Shown here: positions 1-6,834 of the stretch, piece by piece
Numbering within the stretch: position 1 is the first letter of the stretch
Layout: every line of letters begins with the position of its first letter
Source: a bacterium
GTDB lineage: Bacteria; Verrucomicrobiota; Verrucomicrobiia; Opitutales; UBA953
DNA length: 7,981 bases
Direction of reading: 5' to 3'
NCBI GenBank assembly: GCA_009926645.1
Contig: RFOO01000036.1
Coordinates: 1-7,981 of the forward strand
Position numbers and translations under genes: made by a program
The notes under the pieces: model-generated
The model's input: the letters and a program-made list of their open reading frames with translations, nothing else
The model's database searches: none
What the model was told of the DNA's origin: nothing

Positions 1-144
1 GACCAACTGAGCGATAACATCGGGCTCATTGAGCGCTTGGTGAGAGAGTTGATCGGAATCAATAACGACAAACCCTTGCTCTTTTAACAAAGTAGCCACG
101 GCGGATTTTCCGCACCCAATGCCTCCGGTTAAACCAATAACCAT
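1..144 (-). CDS. coaE: Dephospho-CoA kinase, N-terminal part (cut by window edge)
   Basis: CoaE phosphorylates the 3'-hydroxyl of the ribose in dephospho-CoA using ATP, the last step of coenzyme A synthesis, in the cytoplasm. Only the first 48 codons are present; the rest lies left of base 1. They begin MVIGLTGGIGCGKSAV, which contains the P-loop GGIGCGKS at residues 7-14. It is followed by VVIDSDQLSHQ, the D-x-D segment where the family binds substrate and metal. The usual serine in GIGSGKS is a cysteine here, a tolerated change. The ATG at 144 is the natural start because the family begins two to five residues before the GLTGG strand. No Shine-Dalgarno motif is visible upstream. The gene follows ftsH after 38 bases in the same direction, so it is probably co-transcribed with it. 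The identification is firm despite the truncation, since N-terminus and P-loop together are characteristic. Confidence 0.93.
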   Translation of the reverse strand, partial: MVIGLTGGIGCGKSAVATLLKEQGFVVIDSDQLSHQALNEPDVIAQLV

Positions 145-182
145 GAAGCAAAGTGTGCTGGAAAAACCTTACAGGGCAAACC

Positions 183-2153
183 TCAAGCAGGACTGGGGGC
201 TGATTGTGTACCCGACTCAGGAGAGGCTGCATCAGGCTCGCGATTCAAGGTAGGAACTGGGGTTCCTACCACAGGAGTCTGAATCTCCCCCGACTTGAGA
301 ATCTCCATCACATGAACGCCATCGAGCGTTTCATGCTCTAAGAGTGCTTCGGCGATTTTGCGATGTGCCTCAGCATGGTCAGCAATGATTTTCTCCGCTC
401 GAGCATACTGCTCTGAGACAATCTTAGATACAGCTTCATCAATCCGACGAGCCGTTTCATCACTGTGCGTCTGGTTTCGAGAAATCTCACGCCCAAGGAA
501 AATGGTGTCAGAATTTTCGTTATAGGCGATAGGACCCAAATCACTCATGCCCCATTCGCAGACCATTTGGCGTGCCATGCGAGTTGCCTGTTTGATATCG
601 GAAGATGCGCCATTCGATACATCACCCGTCACCACTTTTTCGCCGATGCGACCAGCCATCGCCGTACAAATATAACCAAGTAAACGAGCCTTAGTGTAGC
701 CCAAAATATCTTTCTTAGGCATAAACATCGCCATACCCAAAGCACGACCGCGAGGTAATATGGTCACTTTGTGAACAGGCATCGTGCCATCGTCGACGAC
801 GGCTTGCACCAAGGCATGGCCAGCTTCGTGGTAAGCGGTGTTTCGGCGATCCTCCTCATCCATCGCTCGACGACGTTCCCGGCCATAAGCAATCTTGTCG
901 CGCGCTTCTTCAATGTCGGACATTTCGACTTTATCGCGATTACGACGACCTGCGTGCAACGCACCTTCGTTGAGCAAATTAGCTAAATCAGCACCAGACA
1001 TGCCCGTAGTGATTCGTGCAATACGTTGAAGATCAACGGAAGCACCCAATTGAAAACGTTTCGCATGAACTGCGAGAACCGCTTCGCGTCCTTTTAAATC
1101 AGGTAAGTCGATAAAGACTTGTCGGTCGAATCGACCGGGACGCAATAAAGCTTGGTCCAAAACATCTGCACGATTGGTAGCCGCGATAACAATGACGCCA
1201 GTTTGACCATCAAAACCATCCATCTCTACTAACAGAGAGTTAAGTGTTTGCTCGCGTTCATCATTGCCTCCCCCGAGACCAGCACCGCGCTGACGACCGA
1301 CAGCATCGATTTCATCAATAAAAATAATGCAAGGTGCCATCTTGCGTGCTTGCTCAAAAGTATCACGTACCCGAGCGGCTCCGACACCCACAAACATTTC
1401 AACGAAATCCGATCCGCTAATGCTCAAGAAAGGAACTTTAGCCTCACCGGCGACGGCGCGGGCAAGTAAAGTTTTACCCGTTCCAGGAGGACCAACCATT
1501 AAAATACCCTTGGGAATTGTTGCGCCCATTTTGGTGAAACGCTTCGGGTTACGAAGAAAATCAACAATCTCCTTCACCTCTTCTTTAGCTTCATCACAAC
1601 CAGCCACATCTTTGAAAGTTGTCGCTTCCGTTTCCGAAGTATTCAGTCGAGCACGAGACTTGCCAAATTGCATCGCCCCACGATTCGCATTACGGAGAAA
1701 ACGATACATTAAATAAATCACCAATCCAGAAATCAGCAAAGTAGGTAGGACATTATAAAGGAACATCGTCATGCCTGTTTGTGCAGGGACTTCCTTGAAA
1801 GCATCACGGGCCACCGAGTTGCGAAGGGATTCGAATTCTTTTTCGGTAACACGGCCAGCCGCAGCGAATTTTGATTTTTCATCGGCGGTTGCACCTTTGA
1901 CCTCCAATTCACCCGTAATTTGATACCAATTATCGGAACCAGCCGTGGGATCGGGTTTTACTGTGAGATTCTTAATCTTCTTCTCTTGGGCCAACGAGAG
2001 AACCTGGCTGACGCCTAACTGTTGCACGGAATTACCTGCAGGGGCGCTGTAATTAACCAGCAAGGCAACCAAAGCAATGAGAACCAACCAAACGACTAAA
2101 GGCTTAAGGTTGATTCGATTACCGTTATTATCTTCGTTGTTATCTTGGCTCAT
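183..2153 (-). CDS. ftsH: ATP-dependent zinc metalloprotease FtsH
   Basis: FtsH is a hexameric inner-membrane protease that pulls damaged or unassembled membrane proteins and some short-lived cytoplasmic regulators through an ATP-driven pore and degrades them. The product is 656 residues, normal for the family. The first membrane helix is at about 18-37. A periplasmic domain of about 90 residues follows, and the second helix is at about 129-151. The AAA+ domain has Walker A GPPGTGKT at 221-228, the pore motif MFVGVGA at 253-259, Walker B IIFIDE at 276-281 and the second region of homology with arginine fingers at about 325-344. The M41 protease domain has zinc motif HEAGH at 442-446, with Asp519 a likely third ligand. 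The C-terminal tail is proline- and serine-rich. The ATG at 2153 is preferred over an open frame extending to 2189, because it begins MSQDNNED directly before the first helix and overlaps the tilS stop as TAATG, a coupling arrangement. All key residues are intact. Confidence 0.97.
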   Translation of the reverse strand: MSQDNNEDNNGNRINLKPLVVWLVLIALVALLVNYSAPAGNSVQQLGVSQVLSLAQEKKIKNLTVKPDPTAGSDNWYQITGELEVKGATADEKSKFAAAGRVTEKEFESLRNSVARDAFKEVPAQTGMTMFLYNVLPTLLISGLVIYLMYRFLRNANRGAMQFGKSRARLNTSETEATTFKDVAGCDEAKEEVKEIVDFLRNPKRFTKMGATIPKGILMVGPPGTGKTLLARAVAGEAKVPFLSISGSDFVEMFVGVGAARVRDTFEQARKMAPCIIFIDEIDAVGRQRGAGLGGGNDEREQTLNSLLVEMDGFDGQTGVIVIAATNRADVLDQALLRPGRFDRQVFIDLPDLKGREAVLAVHAKRFQLGASVDLQRIARITTGMSGADLANLLNEGALHAGRRNRDKVEMSDIEEARDKIAYGRERRRAMDEEDRRNTAYHEAGHALVQAVVDDGTMPVHKVTILPRGRALGMAMFMPKKDILGYTKARLLGYICTAMAGRIGEKVVTGDVSNGASSDIKQATRMARQMVCEWGMSDLGPIAYNENSDTIFLGREISRNQTHSDETARRIDEAVSKIVSEQYARAEKIIADHAEAHRKIAEALLEHETLDGVHVMEILKSGEIQTPVVGTPVPTLNREPDAASPESGTQSAPSPA

Positions 2154-3568
2154 TAGGTGACAATTGAACCTAAGCAGGGGGCACGCCAAGTCAACCGGAG
2201 AGCCCCTTTCGTGGGCCCATTTAATCGGAATAATTCATTGGGGGGGATAAACGGAATCCAAACGATTTCCCCATTCAAAATGACGACTGGGAGGTTTTCT
2301 CTAAGCTCCGAGGGAACTTTTCGGTTGATTAGCATGTCCGAGACTTTGGCAGAACTACTTAAACCAAGAGGTTGATATCGATCACCCTCCATTCTTCCTC
2401 GCCAATAAATTTTCCCGACCGCATCGGAACTGAGGTAAACTTCATAGAGCGGCGGAATGTCTCCCCGAGACAACTTTTCCCACTGTGCCTCATCGACATC
2501 CACAGGCTCAGCGAGAAGCCCCACTTCGTCATCCACCTTACCCAAAGTCAACTCACGCATCTTTGAGCCCAAGGGAATTAAGGCAGCAGCCACCAAGGAA
2601 AGCAGACCGTTTTTTAATTTAACTAAACGTCCAAGAATAGAGACCTGTGTATCTAGACCAGAGATAATCGCGTGAATCATGGTGTCGACGGAGTAGCCAC
2701 TCGCTGCACCCAATCCATGATGTTGTAAAAACTGCCCAAATACTAAATGAGCTAAAATCGGTGGCCGATTCTTTAGAGCACCTACCTCCGCCACTCCATT
2801 GGATTTTAGCTCACAGCCCAAATCTTTAGCCCAGAGCAAAAGTGCTTGCTCTGCTTGATCGATAATTTCCGCCGAACGTGCAAAACCCCTCTGATAATGA
2901 GAGCCCAAAGCGTACTCTGCACCTTCGCTCAACCAAGCACGCACGCGATTACGTTGCGTAATCGGCTGAGCATTCGTGGCATCTTCTCGCCAACTCACCC
3001 CACAGGTTTTCAAAGTATGAAGAATAAACTCCTTATTTAGTCCCGCTGCCAATAAAGGACGGTAGCGCGAATGGCCGTCGCGAAATTTTTGCCAAGTTCT
3101 TGGTGCTGCTAAACCCGTTAAGCCCGATCCTCTGGCTAAGCGCATGAGCAATGTCTCAACTAAATCATCGTAATGATGAGCGGTGCAAAGAAAATTGATT
3201 CCAGAATTTTTCCTCTGTTCAGCAAAAAAATGATTCCGGGCCTGTCGCAATTCTTGCTCTGAAGCCGGCCCAACCTCTACCCGCTCTCCTACCACACAAG
3301 GAATTTGCAAACTTTGACACATGGCTTGAACAAAATCAGCATCCTGCTGAGCCAACTGTCCTCGAACGCGGTGATTAAAATGCCAGACTCGTAAAAAAGG
3401 ACGGTACTCTGGATTAGCCCAGAGTGCACAGAGTAAATAAACCGAGTCCGCACCTCCAGAAACAGCAAGAGCAATGACTTGCTTTTGCATCGATTCAGGC
3501 AAAACCAAAGCTGGCACCTGCGCCGCAGCACGTCGGAACGAGGCTGAATCCAGTGACGAGGAACTCAC
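2153..3568 (-). CDS. tilS: tRNA(Ile)-lysidine synthetase
   Basis: TilS attaches lysine to C34 of the CAU-anticodon tRNA-Ile using ATP, so that it reads AUA as isoleucine; it is essential in most bacteria. The product is 471 residues, slightly long for the family. The PP-loop ATPase motif SGGADS is at 37-42. The second signature, HHYDDLVET at 131-139 followed by LMRLARGSGLTGL, matches the family HHxDDxxET, with Leu where Gln is common. The middle part (about 220-330) is poorly conserved, as usual for the substrate-binding linker. The TilS C-terminal domain is at about 385-440 (GRMEGDRYQP, then KVSDMLINRKVP and EIVWIPF). The start is GTG at 3568; in-frame TAA occurs six codons upstream, so no longer start exists. 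An ATG at 3490 would leave only ten residues before the P-loop and seems less likely. No Shine-Dalgarno is seen. The gene lies 48 bases after serS, and its TAA overlaps the ftsH ATG by one base. Confidence 0.94.
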   Translation of the reverse strand: MSSSSLDSASFRRAAAQVPALVLPESMQKQVIALAVSGGADSVYLLCALWANPEYRPFLRVWHFNHRVRGQLAQQDADFVQAMCQSLQIPCVVGERVEVGPASEQELRQARNHFFAEQRKNSGINFLCTAHHYDDLVETLLMRLARGSGLTGLAAPRTWQKFRDGHSRYRPLLAAGLNKEFILHTLKTCGVSWREDATNAQPITQRNRVRAWLSEGAEYALGSHYQRGFARSAEIIDQAEQALLLWAKDLGCELKSNGVAEVGALKNRPPILAHLVFGQFLQHHGLGAASGYSVDTMIHAIISGLDTQVSILGRLVKLKNGLLSLVAAALIPLGSKMRELTLGKVDDEVGLLAEPVDVDEAQWEKLSRGDIPPLYEVYLSSDAVGKIYWRGRMEGDRYQPLGLSSSAKVSDMLINRKVPSELRENLPVVILNGEIVWIPFIPPNELFRLNGPTKGALRLTWRAPCLGSIVT

Positions 3569-3615
3569 AAAAACGAATGTAAGTTACACGCCCGAATCTG
3601 CCACCCTAAAGGCAT
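3565..3615 (-). other. Possible 16-codon coupling ORF between serS and tilS
   Basis: The 48-base serS-tilS gap contains an ATG one base after the serS TAA. It opens a 16-residue frame (MPLGWQIRACNLHSFL). Its TGA overlaps the GTG start of tilS as GTGA. Ribosomes ending serS could restart here and be delivered to tilS, which has no Shine-Dalgarno of its own. The coordinates and frame are read directly from the sequence. The role is inference. A chance frame of this length is quite likely, and the peptide resembles nothing I know. Confidence 0.22.
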
Positions 3616-3616
3616 T

Positions 3617-4885
3617 TTAAAATTGTAATGTCTCTTTACCATACCAGCGGCGCAAAACCTCTGGAACCCGCACCGAACCATCGGCTTGCAGATTATTCTC
3701 TAAAATAGCCGCTAGAACACGGGGAAGGCCTAGGCCTGAGCCGTTTAAGGTGTGCACGTATTCTACCTTGCCATCTTTGGGACGAAAACGAATGCCAGCT
3801 CGACGGGCCTGGAAGTCGGTAAAATTCGAACAACTCGAAACTTCTAGCCAGCGTTTCTGACCGCCTGCCCAAACCTCTAAGTCATACTGTTTGCTATGCG
3901 AAAACCCGATATCGCCAGCGCAAATAAGCAAAACACGATAAGGTAGATTTAATTTTTGTAATAAACGCTCAGCATCACCGCGTAACAATTCGAGTTCTGC
4001 AAAAGATTTTTCGGGATGAACCCATTTAACTAGTTCAACTTTATCGAATTGGTGAAGGCGATTGAGCCCACGCACATGCGCACCCCAACTGCCCGCTTCA
4101 CGACGGAAGCAAGGCGTATAACCCACGCGTTTAACAGGCAAACTGCCTTCCTCTAAAATTTCATCGCGGAAAAAATTTGTGACAGGAACTTCCGCAGTGG
4201 GAATCAGGTAAAAATCATCGGTTTGCGCGTGATACATTTGCCCCTCTTTGTCTGGAAGTTGCCCTGTCGCTGTGGCACTTGCCGCATTAACCAACAGAGG
4301 CGCATGCACCTCCGTGTAACCCGCCGAACCCGCCTCTTCTAAAAAGAATTGAATGAGAGCACGGACGAGTCGCGCCATATCACCAACATAAAAAGGAAAG
4401 CCCGCACCCGTTACTTTAACACCACGTTCAAAATCAATCGCCTTATTAAACCAAGGGATATCCCAATGCGGTTTCGTTGCAGAAGACACTAACTTGGCCT
4501 GATCACCCCAAGTTGAAATAACTTTGTTATCGGCTTCCGTGCGACCCTCTGGAACTGAATCATGCGGAATATTGGGGACGCTCAGAACAATCTGCTTCCA
4601 GACTTCTTCAGCCTCGCTCACCTTTTTTTCTAACTCTTTAACCCGAGCTGAGGCGGTTTTCATTTCAGCCACTTTTGCTTGGAACTCTGGCGAACCTTTC
4701 GGCAAGGCAGCCATTTCTTTATTAGCAGCATTTTGCGTAGAGCGTGCTGACTCAAACTCTGCCACTGCCTGTCGGCGAACTTCGTCTGCTGCGATTACCG
4801 CATCGAGGTCGACTTGAAATTTTTTGCGCGCAATACCTGCACGGACGAGTGCTGTTTGTTCGCGAAGTAATTTAGGATCCAACAT
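3617..4885 (-). CDS. serS: Seryl-tRNA synthetase
   Basis: SerS charges tRNA-Ser (and tRNA-Sec where present) with serine in the cytoplasm. The 422-residue length is typical. The N-terminal part (about 1-105) is rich in charged and alanine residues and forms the long antiparallel coiled-coil arm that grips the tRNA-Ser variable arm. The class II catalytic core follows, with the serine-pocket TAEVP at 230-234 and motif 2 from CFRREAGS at 259-266 to LHQFDKVE at 277-284. EVSSCSNFTDFQARR is at 348-362, and motif 3 is NGSGLGLPR at 381-389 with VPEVLRRW to 414. Motif 2 carries the RGLNRLHQF form that I associate with Bacteroidota, Verrucomicrobiota and relatives rather than the proteobacterial RGLIRQHQF. 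The ATG at 4885 gives the standard start MLDPKLLRE; no Shine-Dalgarno is visible. The gene lies 64 bases after the PEBP-like gene and just before tilS, both in the same direction, so two tRNA-maturation and charging genes sit side by side. Confidence 0.97.
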   Translation of the reverse strand: MLDPKLLREQTALVRAGIARKKFQVDLDAVIAADEVRRQAVAEFESARSTQNAANKEMAALPKGSPEFQAKVAEMKTASARVKELEKKVSEAEEVWKQIVLSVPNIPHDSVPEGRTEADNKVISTWGDQAKLVSSATKPHWDIPWFNKAIDFERGVKVTGAGFPFYVGDMARLVRALIQFFLEEAGSAGYTEVHAPLLVNAASATATGQLPDKEGQMYHAQTDDFYLIPTAEVPVTNFFRDEILEEGSLPVKRVGYTPCFRREAGSWGAHVRGLNRLHQFDKVELVKWVHPEKSFAELELLRGDAERLLQKLNLPYRVLLICAGDIGFSHSKQYDLEVWAGGQKRWLEVSSCSNFTDFQARRAGIRFRPKDGKVEYVHTLNGSGLGLPRVLAAILENNLQADGSVRVPEVLRRWYGKETLQF

Positions 4886-4949
4886 AGAGCGACTTTGCCG
4901 AATTTACCCATAGGAGGGCAACGGGGAAGTCATCCGTGCGACTAAAAAA

Positions 4950-5573
4950 TCACTCAAAAGGTATGGATTCGGGCTTAGGCGGGGGTTCTGGCTTGGCCAT
5001 CGGAGCATCCTTGACCTTTTCGTGGGATACTAAATCGGTTCTATCGTAAGTAAAATTAAGTTCAGCCTTCGCCAAAGTAATATCTTTTATGGCTGATAAT
5101 AAAACATCTCGACTAACTTTTTCGGGTGCTAGGGTGATTTTAGGTAAACTAGACAGAGCATAGATTGTGATAGTGTATTTTTTAACCCCTGGACCCTTGG
5201 AATGGGGAGGTGCATAAACTAAATCGGGTCCCACGCAGTTATTTCCATTAACGCCGATACCTTTAACAGCTTTAGGCAATTTCGTGATCGTTGCTGGTAT
5301 ATGATAAAGCACCCAGTACCAACGTGCACTTTCTCCCTCATGAGGGAAATGATGCATGATCAGAGCAAAAGATTTAGTACCTTGAGGCGCGCCCTTCCAT
5401 TCTAACGGTGGATTAACACCAGCACCATCACCCGTAAATTCGCGAGGTATAGCCGACCCTTCAGTAAAAGCAGAACTCGTTAAAATAAAACGGGTAGAAG
5501 CCGCAGGGCTATCCGAAGCCCCAATCACTCTAGGGCAGACAGTGAGCGCAAAACAGAGAATCAATCGGGTCAT
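4950..5573 (-). CDS. Secreted YbhB/YbcL-type PEBP-fold protein with altered ligand pocket
   Basis: This 207-residue protein belongs to the phosphatidylethanolamine-binding (Raf kinase inhibitor-like) superfamily, bacterial YbhB/YbcL branch, whose physiological role is mostly unknown. A hydrophobic N-terminus (residues 3-17) followed by VIGA-SDS looks like a signal peptide cleaved after Ala19, implying export. Family landmarks in order are IPREFTGDGAGVNPPLEW (42-59), GTKSFALIM (65-73), WYWVLYHIPA (85-94) and YAPPHSKGPG.KKYTITIYAL (120-140). The conserved features that line the anion pocket in classic members are changed. The DPDAP segment is replaced by HHFPHEG (74-80), the His of HWV is Tyr86, and the His of HRY is Lys131. 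Several histidines (74, 75, 78, 91, 124) lie around this site. The last 20 or so residues are Pro- and Lys-rich and extend beyond the fold. AAGG lies one base before the ATG, and a GGGG lies about ten bases before it. It sits 41 bases after ndk. The fold is well supported; the ligand and function are not known. Confidence 0.85.
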   Translation of the reverse strand: MTRLILCFALTVCPRVIGASDSPAASTRFILTSSAFTEGSAIPREFTGDGAGVNPPLEWKGAPQGTKSFALIMHHFPHEGESARWYWVLYHIPATITKLPKAVKGIGVNGNNCVGPDLVYAPPHSKGPGVKKYTITIYALSSLPKITLAPEKVSRDVLLSAIKDITLAKAELNFTYDRTDLVSHEKVKDAPMAKPEPPPKPESIPFE

Positions 5574-5614
5574 ACCTTAAAAACCCCGAAGATCGCCCAA
5601 AGTTGGCAACTTTT

Positions 5615-6028
5615 CTAGAAAACCTCCGAGGCACTGAAGAAACGGCGAATTTCCGCCGCGGCTGCTTCTGGACTATCGGAAGCATGACAAACATTGCGCA
5701 TCATTTCGGTGCCAAAATCTCCGCGAATTGTACCTTTAGGTGCTATCTTAGAATTGGTTGGACCCAAAAGTTCACGCACCCGAGCAATAACGTTGTGACC
5801 GCTGAGAACGGCGATGATGACTGGACGTGAAGACATGAATGCTTCGATGTCTGGATAAAAAGGCTTATCGGCGACGTGCGCATAATGTTCGCGCAATTGG
5901 CCAGGGGTAAGGCGAGTTAACTTACAGGCTTGGATATCAAAACCCGCAGCTTCAAAACGAGAAAGCACGGTGCCATAAAGGCGTCGCTCCATACAGTCAG
6001 GCTTAAGAATAATGAGGGTTTGTTCCAT
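5615..6028 (-). CDS. ndk: Nucleoside diphosphate kinase
   Basis: Ndk moves the gamma phosphate of ATP onto other nucleoside and deoxynucleoside diphosphates through a phosphohistidine intermediate, keeping NTP and dNTP pools balanced in the cytoplasm. The product is 137 residues, close to the usual 135-145. It starts MEQTLIILKPDC, with nucleotide-binding Lys9. RPVIIAVLSG is at 68-77, RVRELLGPTN at 83-92 and GTIRGDFG at 99-106. The active-site motif NVCHASDSPEAA is at 112-123, with catalytic His115; classic members have NxxHGSDS, so Gly to Ala is a mild change. The ATG at 6028 is chosen because family proteins start two to five residues before the first beta strand. The frame stays open upstream to 6133 and into ispF, but that stretch is not part of the family. 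No clear Shine-Dalgarno is present; a GAGA lies about 12 bases before the ATG. ispF lies 83 bases upstream in the same direction. Confidence 0.96.
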   Translation of the reverse strand: MEQTLIILKPDCMERRLYGTVLSRFEAAGFDIQACKLTRLTPGQLREHYAHVADKPFYPDIEAFMSSRPVIIAVLSGHNVIARVRELLGPTNSKIAPKGTIRGDFGTEMMRNVCHASDSPEAAAAEIRRFFSASEVF

Positions 6029-6045
6029 AGTGGTTAATTTCTCGT

Positions 6046-6075
6046 AAAGGTCTCTAAACCTTTGTTTTTCAAAGG
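6046..6075 (-). promoter_or_regulatory. Two mutually exclusive small hairpins in the ndk leader
   Basis: In the 83-base gap before ndk, read on the minus strand, CCTTTG (6075-6070), an AAAAA loop and CAAAGG (6064-6059) form one 6-bp stem. A G-U and A-U pairs could extend it. The same CAAAGGT segment can instead pair with ACCTTT (6051-6046) around a six-base loop. The two structures share bases 6059-6063, so only one can form at a time. The downstream one ends 18 bases before the ndk ATG. Neither is followed by a good U-tract, so this is not a standard terminator. A switching role is inference; the stems are short and AT-rich and could be chance. Confidence 0.2.
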
Positions 6076-6111
6076 CTTTTGACAAGTCAGAAAGGCACTT
6101 CGTGCTGGCTT

Positions 6112-6603
6112 TTAAGCGCGATAAAGCAAGCAAATCGCCTGAACAGCGATGGCTTTGCCCTGCCCCAGCGAATCCATGCCCTCGTTAGTGGTCGCTTTCA
6201 AACCGACTTCGGCGGGCGAAATCTTTAAAAGATTAGCCACCGATTTTTTAATCTCATCAACCTGCAGCATAATCTTGGGACGTTCACCGATTAAAACGAT
6301 ATCCACATTACCTATTTGCCATCCTCGCTCTTTGACTTCCTCGATTGCCTTTCGTACGATAATTTTTGAATCAATACCTTTAAGATTCGGGTCGGTATTG
6401 GGGAAATAATGGCCGATATCTCTTAATCCAGCGGCACCAAAAATCGCATCCGCCAAAGCATGTAATAACACATCGGCATCGGAATGACCATCAGGGCCAA
6501 CTTCCGAAGGAATCATGACACCTCCCAAGATACAAGGGCGACCCAATGCCAAAACATGGATATCATAACCAAGCCCGATGCGGAATGGGGGTGGATGGGA
6601 CAT
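6112..6603 (-). CDS. ispF: 2-C-methyl-D-erythritol 2,4-cyclodiphosphate synthase
   Basis: IspF cyclises CDP-methylerythritol 2-phosphate to the 2,4-cyclodiphosphate, releasing CMP, in the non-mevalonate (MEP) route to isoprenoids. It works as a cytoplasmic trimer. The product is 163 residues, the normal length. The N-terminal motif GLGYDIHVL supplies metal ligands Asp14 and His16, and GPDGHSDADVLLHAL (37-50) supplies His48. The segment DIGHYFPNTDP is at 62-72. GNVDIVLIGERPK is at 98-110, and the CDP-pocket KATTNEGMDSLGQG is at 136-149, with Asn where Thr is common. The ATG at 6603 is correct: a longer open frame to 6789 is only the antisense of tRNA-Cys. A GAGG lies two bases before the ATG, unusually close. 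The 98-base region to tRNA-Cys is divergent and probably holds promoters for both genes, but I find no convincing -35/-10 pair. ndk follows 83 bases downstream. Confidence 0.96.
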   Translation of the reverse strand: MSHPPPFRIGLGYDIHVLALGRPCILGGVMIPSEVGPDGHSDADVLLHALADAIFGAAGLRDIGHYFPNTDPNLKGIDSKIIVRKAIEEVKERGWQIGNVDIVLIGERPKIMLQVDEIKKSVANLLKISPAEVGLKATTNEGMDSLGQGKAIAVQAICLLYRA

Positions 6604-6701
6604 GACCTCGTTTTTAACCCGATTTTTAGGAAAGGAAAGCCCTTGCATTAAACCCTTGAAAGAAAGTCCACAACTAGCAGGATGCACCCTTGTAGGAGAT
6701 A

Positions 6702-6776
6702 GGCGCGGTAGCCAAGTGGTAAGGCCGGGCTCTGCAAAAGCCCCATGCGTCGGTTCAATTCCGACCCGCGCCTCCA
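6702..6776 (+). tRNA. tRNA-Cys (anticodon GCA), CCA encoded
   Basis: The sequence folds into a complete cloverleaf. The acceptor stem is GGCGCGG (6702-6708) with CCGCGCC (6766-6772). The D stem is GCC/GGC, and the anticodon stem is GGGCT/AGCCC around loop CTGCAAA. The variable loop is CATGC, and the T stem GTCGG/CCGAC encloses TTCAATT. The anticodon GCA is at 6734-6736 and reads UGU and UGC. The discriminator base at 6773 is T (U73), a cysteine identity element, and the CCA tail is encoded at 6774-6776. It is the only gene on the plus strand, divergent from ispF and convergent with argG. A hairpin terminator starts 11 bases after it. Confidence 0.98.
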
Positions 6777-6780
6777 ATTT

Positions 6781-6818
6781 CAAAAACAAAGAAGGGCGTC
6801 CTCAAGACGCCCTTCTTT
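6781..6818. terminator. Shared rho-independent terminator between argG and tRNA-Cys
   Basis: A perfect 13-bp inverted repeat, AAAGAAGGGCGTC (6788-6800) and GACGCCCTTCTTT (6806-6818), encloses the loop CTCAA. Read on the minus strand it lies 16 bases after the argG stop and is followed by TTTGTTTTTG, a good U-tract, so it should end argG transcription efficiently. Read on the plus strand it lies just after tRNA-Cys, with a weaker pyrimidine run (CTTCTTT) inside the stem. It therefore probably serves both converging units, argG more strongly. Confidence 0.9.
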
Positions 6819-6834
6819 ATCGATGTACCATAAA

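Noticed and set aside
1327..1716. 129-codon open frame on the plus strand within ftsH
   Set aside because: It lies opposite the highly conserved AAA+ domain, has no recognisable protein features, and is explained as a shadow of ftsH codon use. The other plus-strand frames here are likewise shadows.
2154..2189. 12-residue upstream extension of ftsH inside tilS
   Set aside because: The MSQDNNED start at 2153 fits the family and makes a TAATG junction with tilS; the extension only overlaps conserved tilS coding sequence.
4359..4852. 12-base repeat GCACGGACGAGT found twice in serS
   Set aside because: Both copies encode Leu-Val-Arg-Ala in frame at unrelated places in SerS. This looks like coincidence of codon use, not a functional repeat.
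5599..5613. Small hairpin AAAGTT-GGC-AACTTT after the ndk stop, possible terminator
   Set aside because: The stem is only 6 bp and AT-rich with a 3-base loop, and no U-tract follows on the minus strand. A later TTTTT is too far away and next to the PEBP start.
6029..6133. 35-codon in-frame N-terminal extension of ndk overlapping the ispF end
   Set aside because: It starts at a TTG inside ispF, and Ndk proteins normally begin just before the LIILKPD strand. An open stretch of 35 codons is not surprising by chance (roughly one in five).
6604..6789. N-terminal extension of ispF beginning at 6789
   Set aside because: The extension reads through the antisense strand of tRNA-Cys, giving the well-known artefact RVGIEPTHG. 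The IspF family starts near the ATG at 6603.
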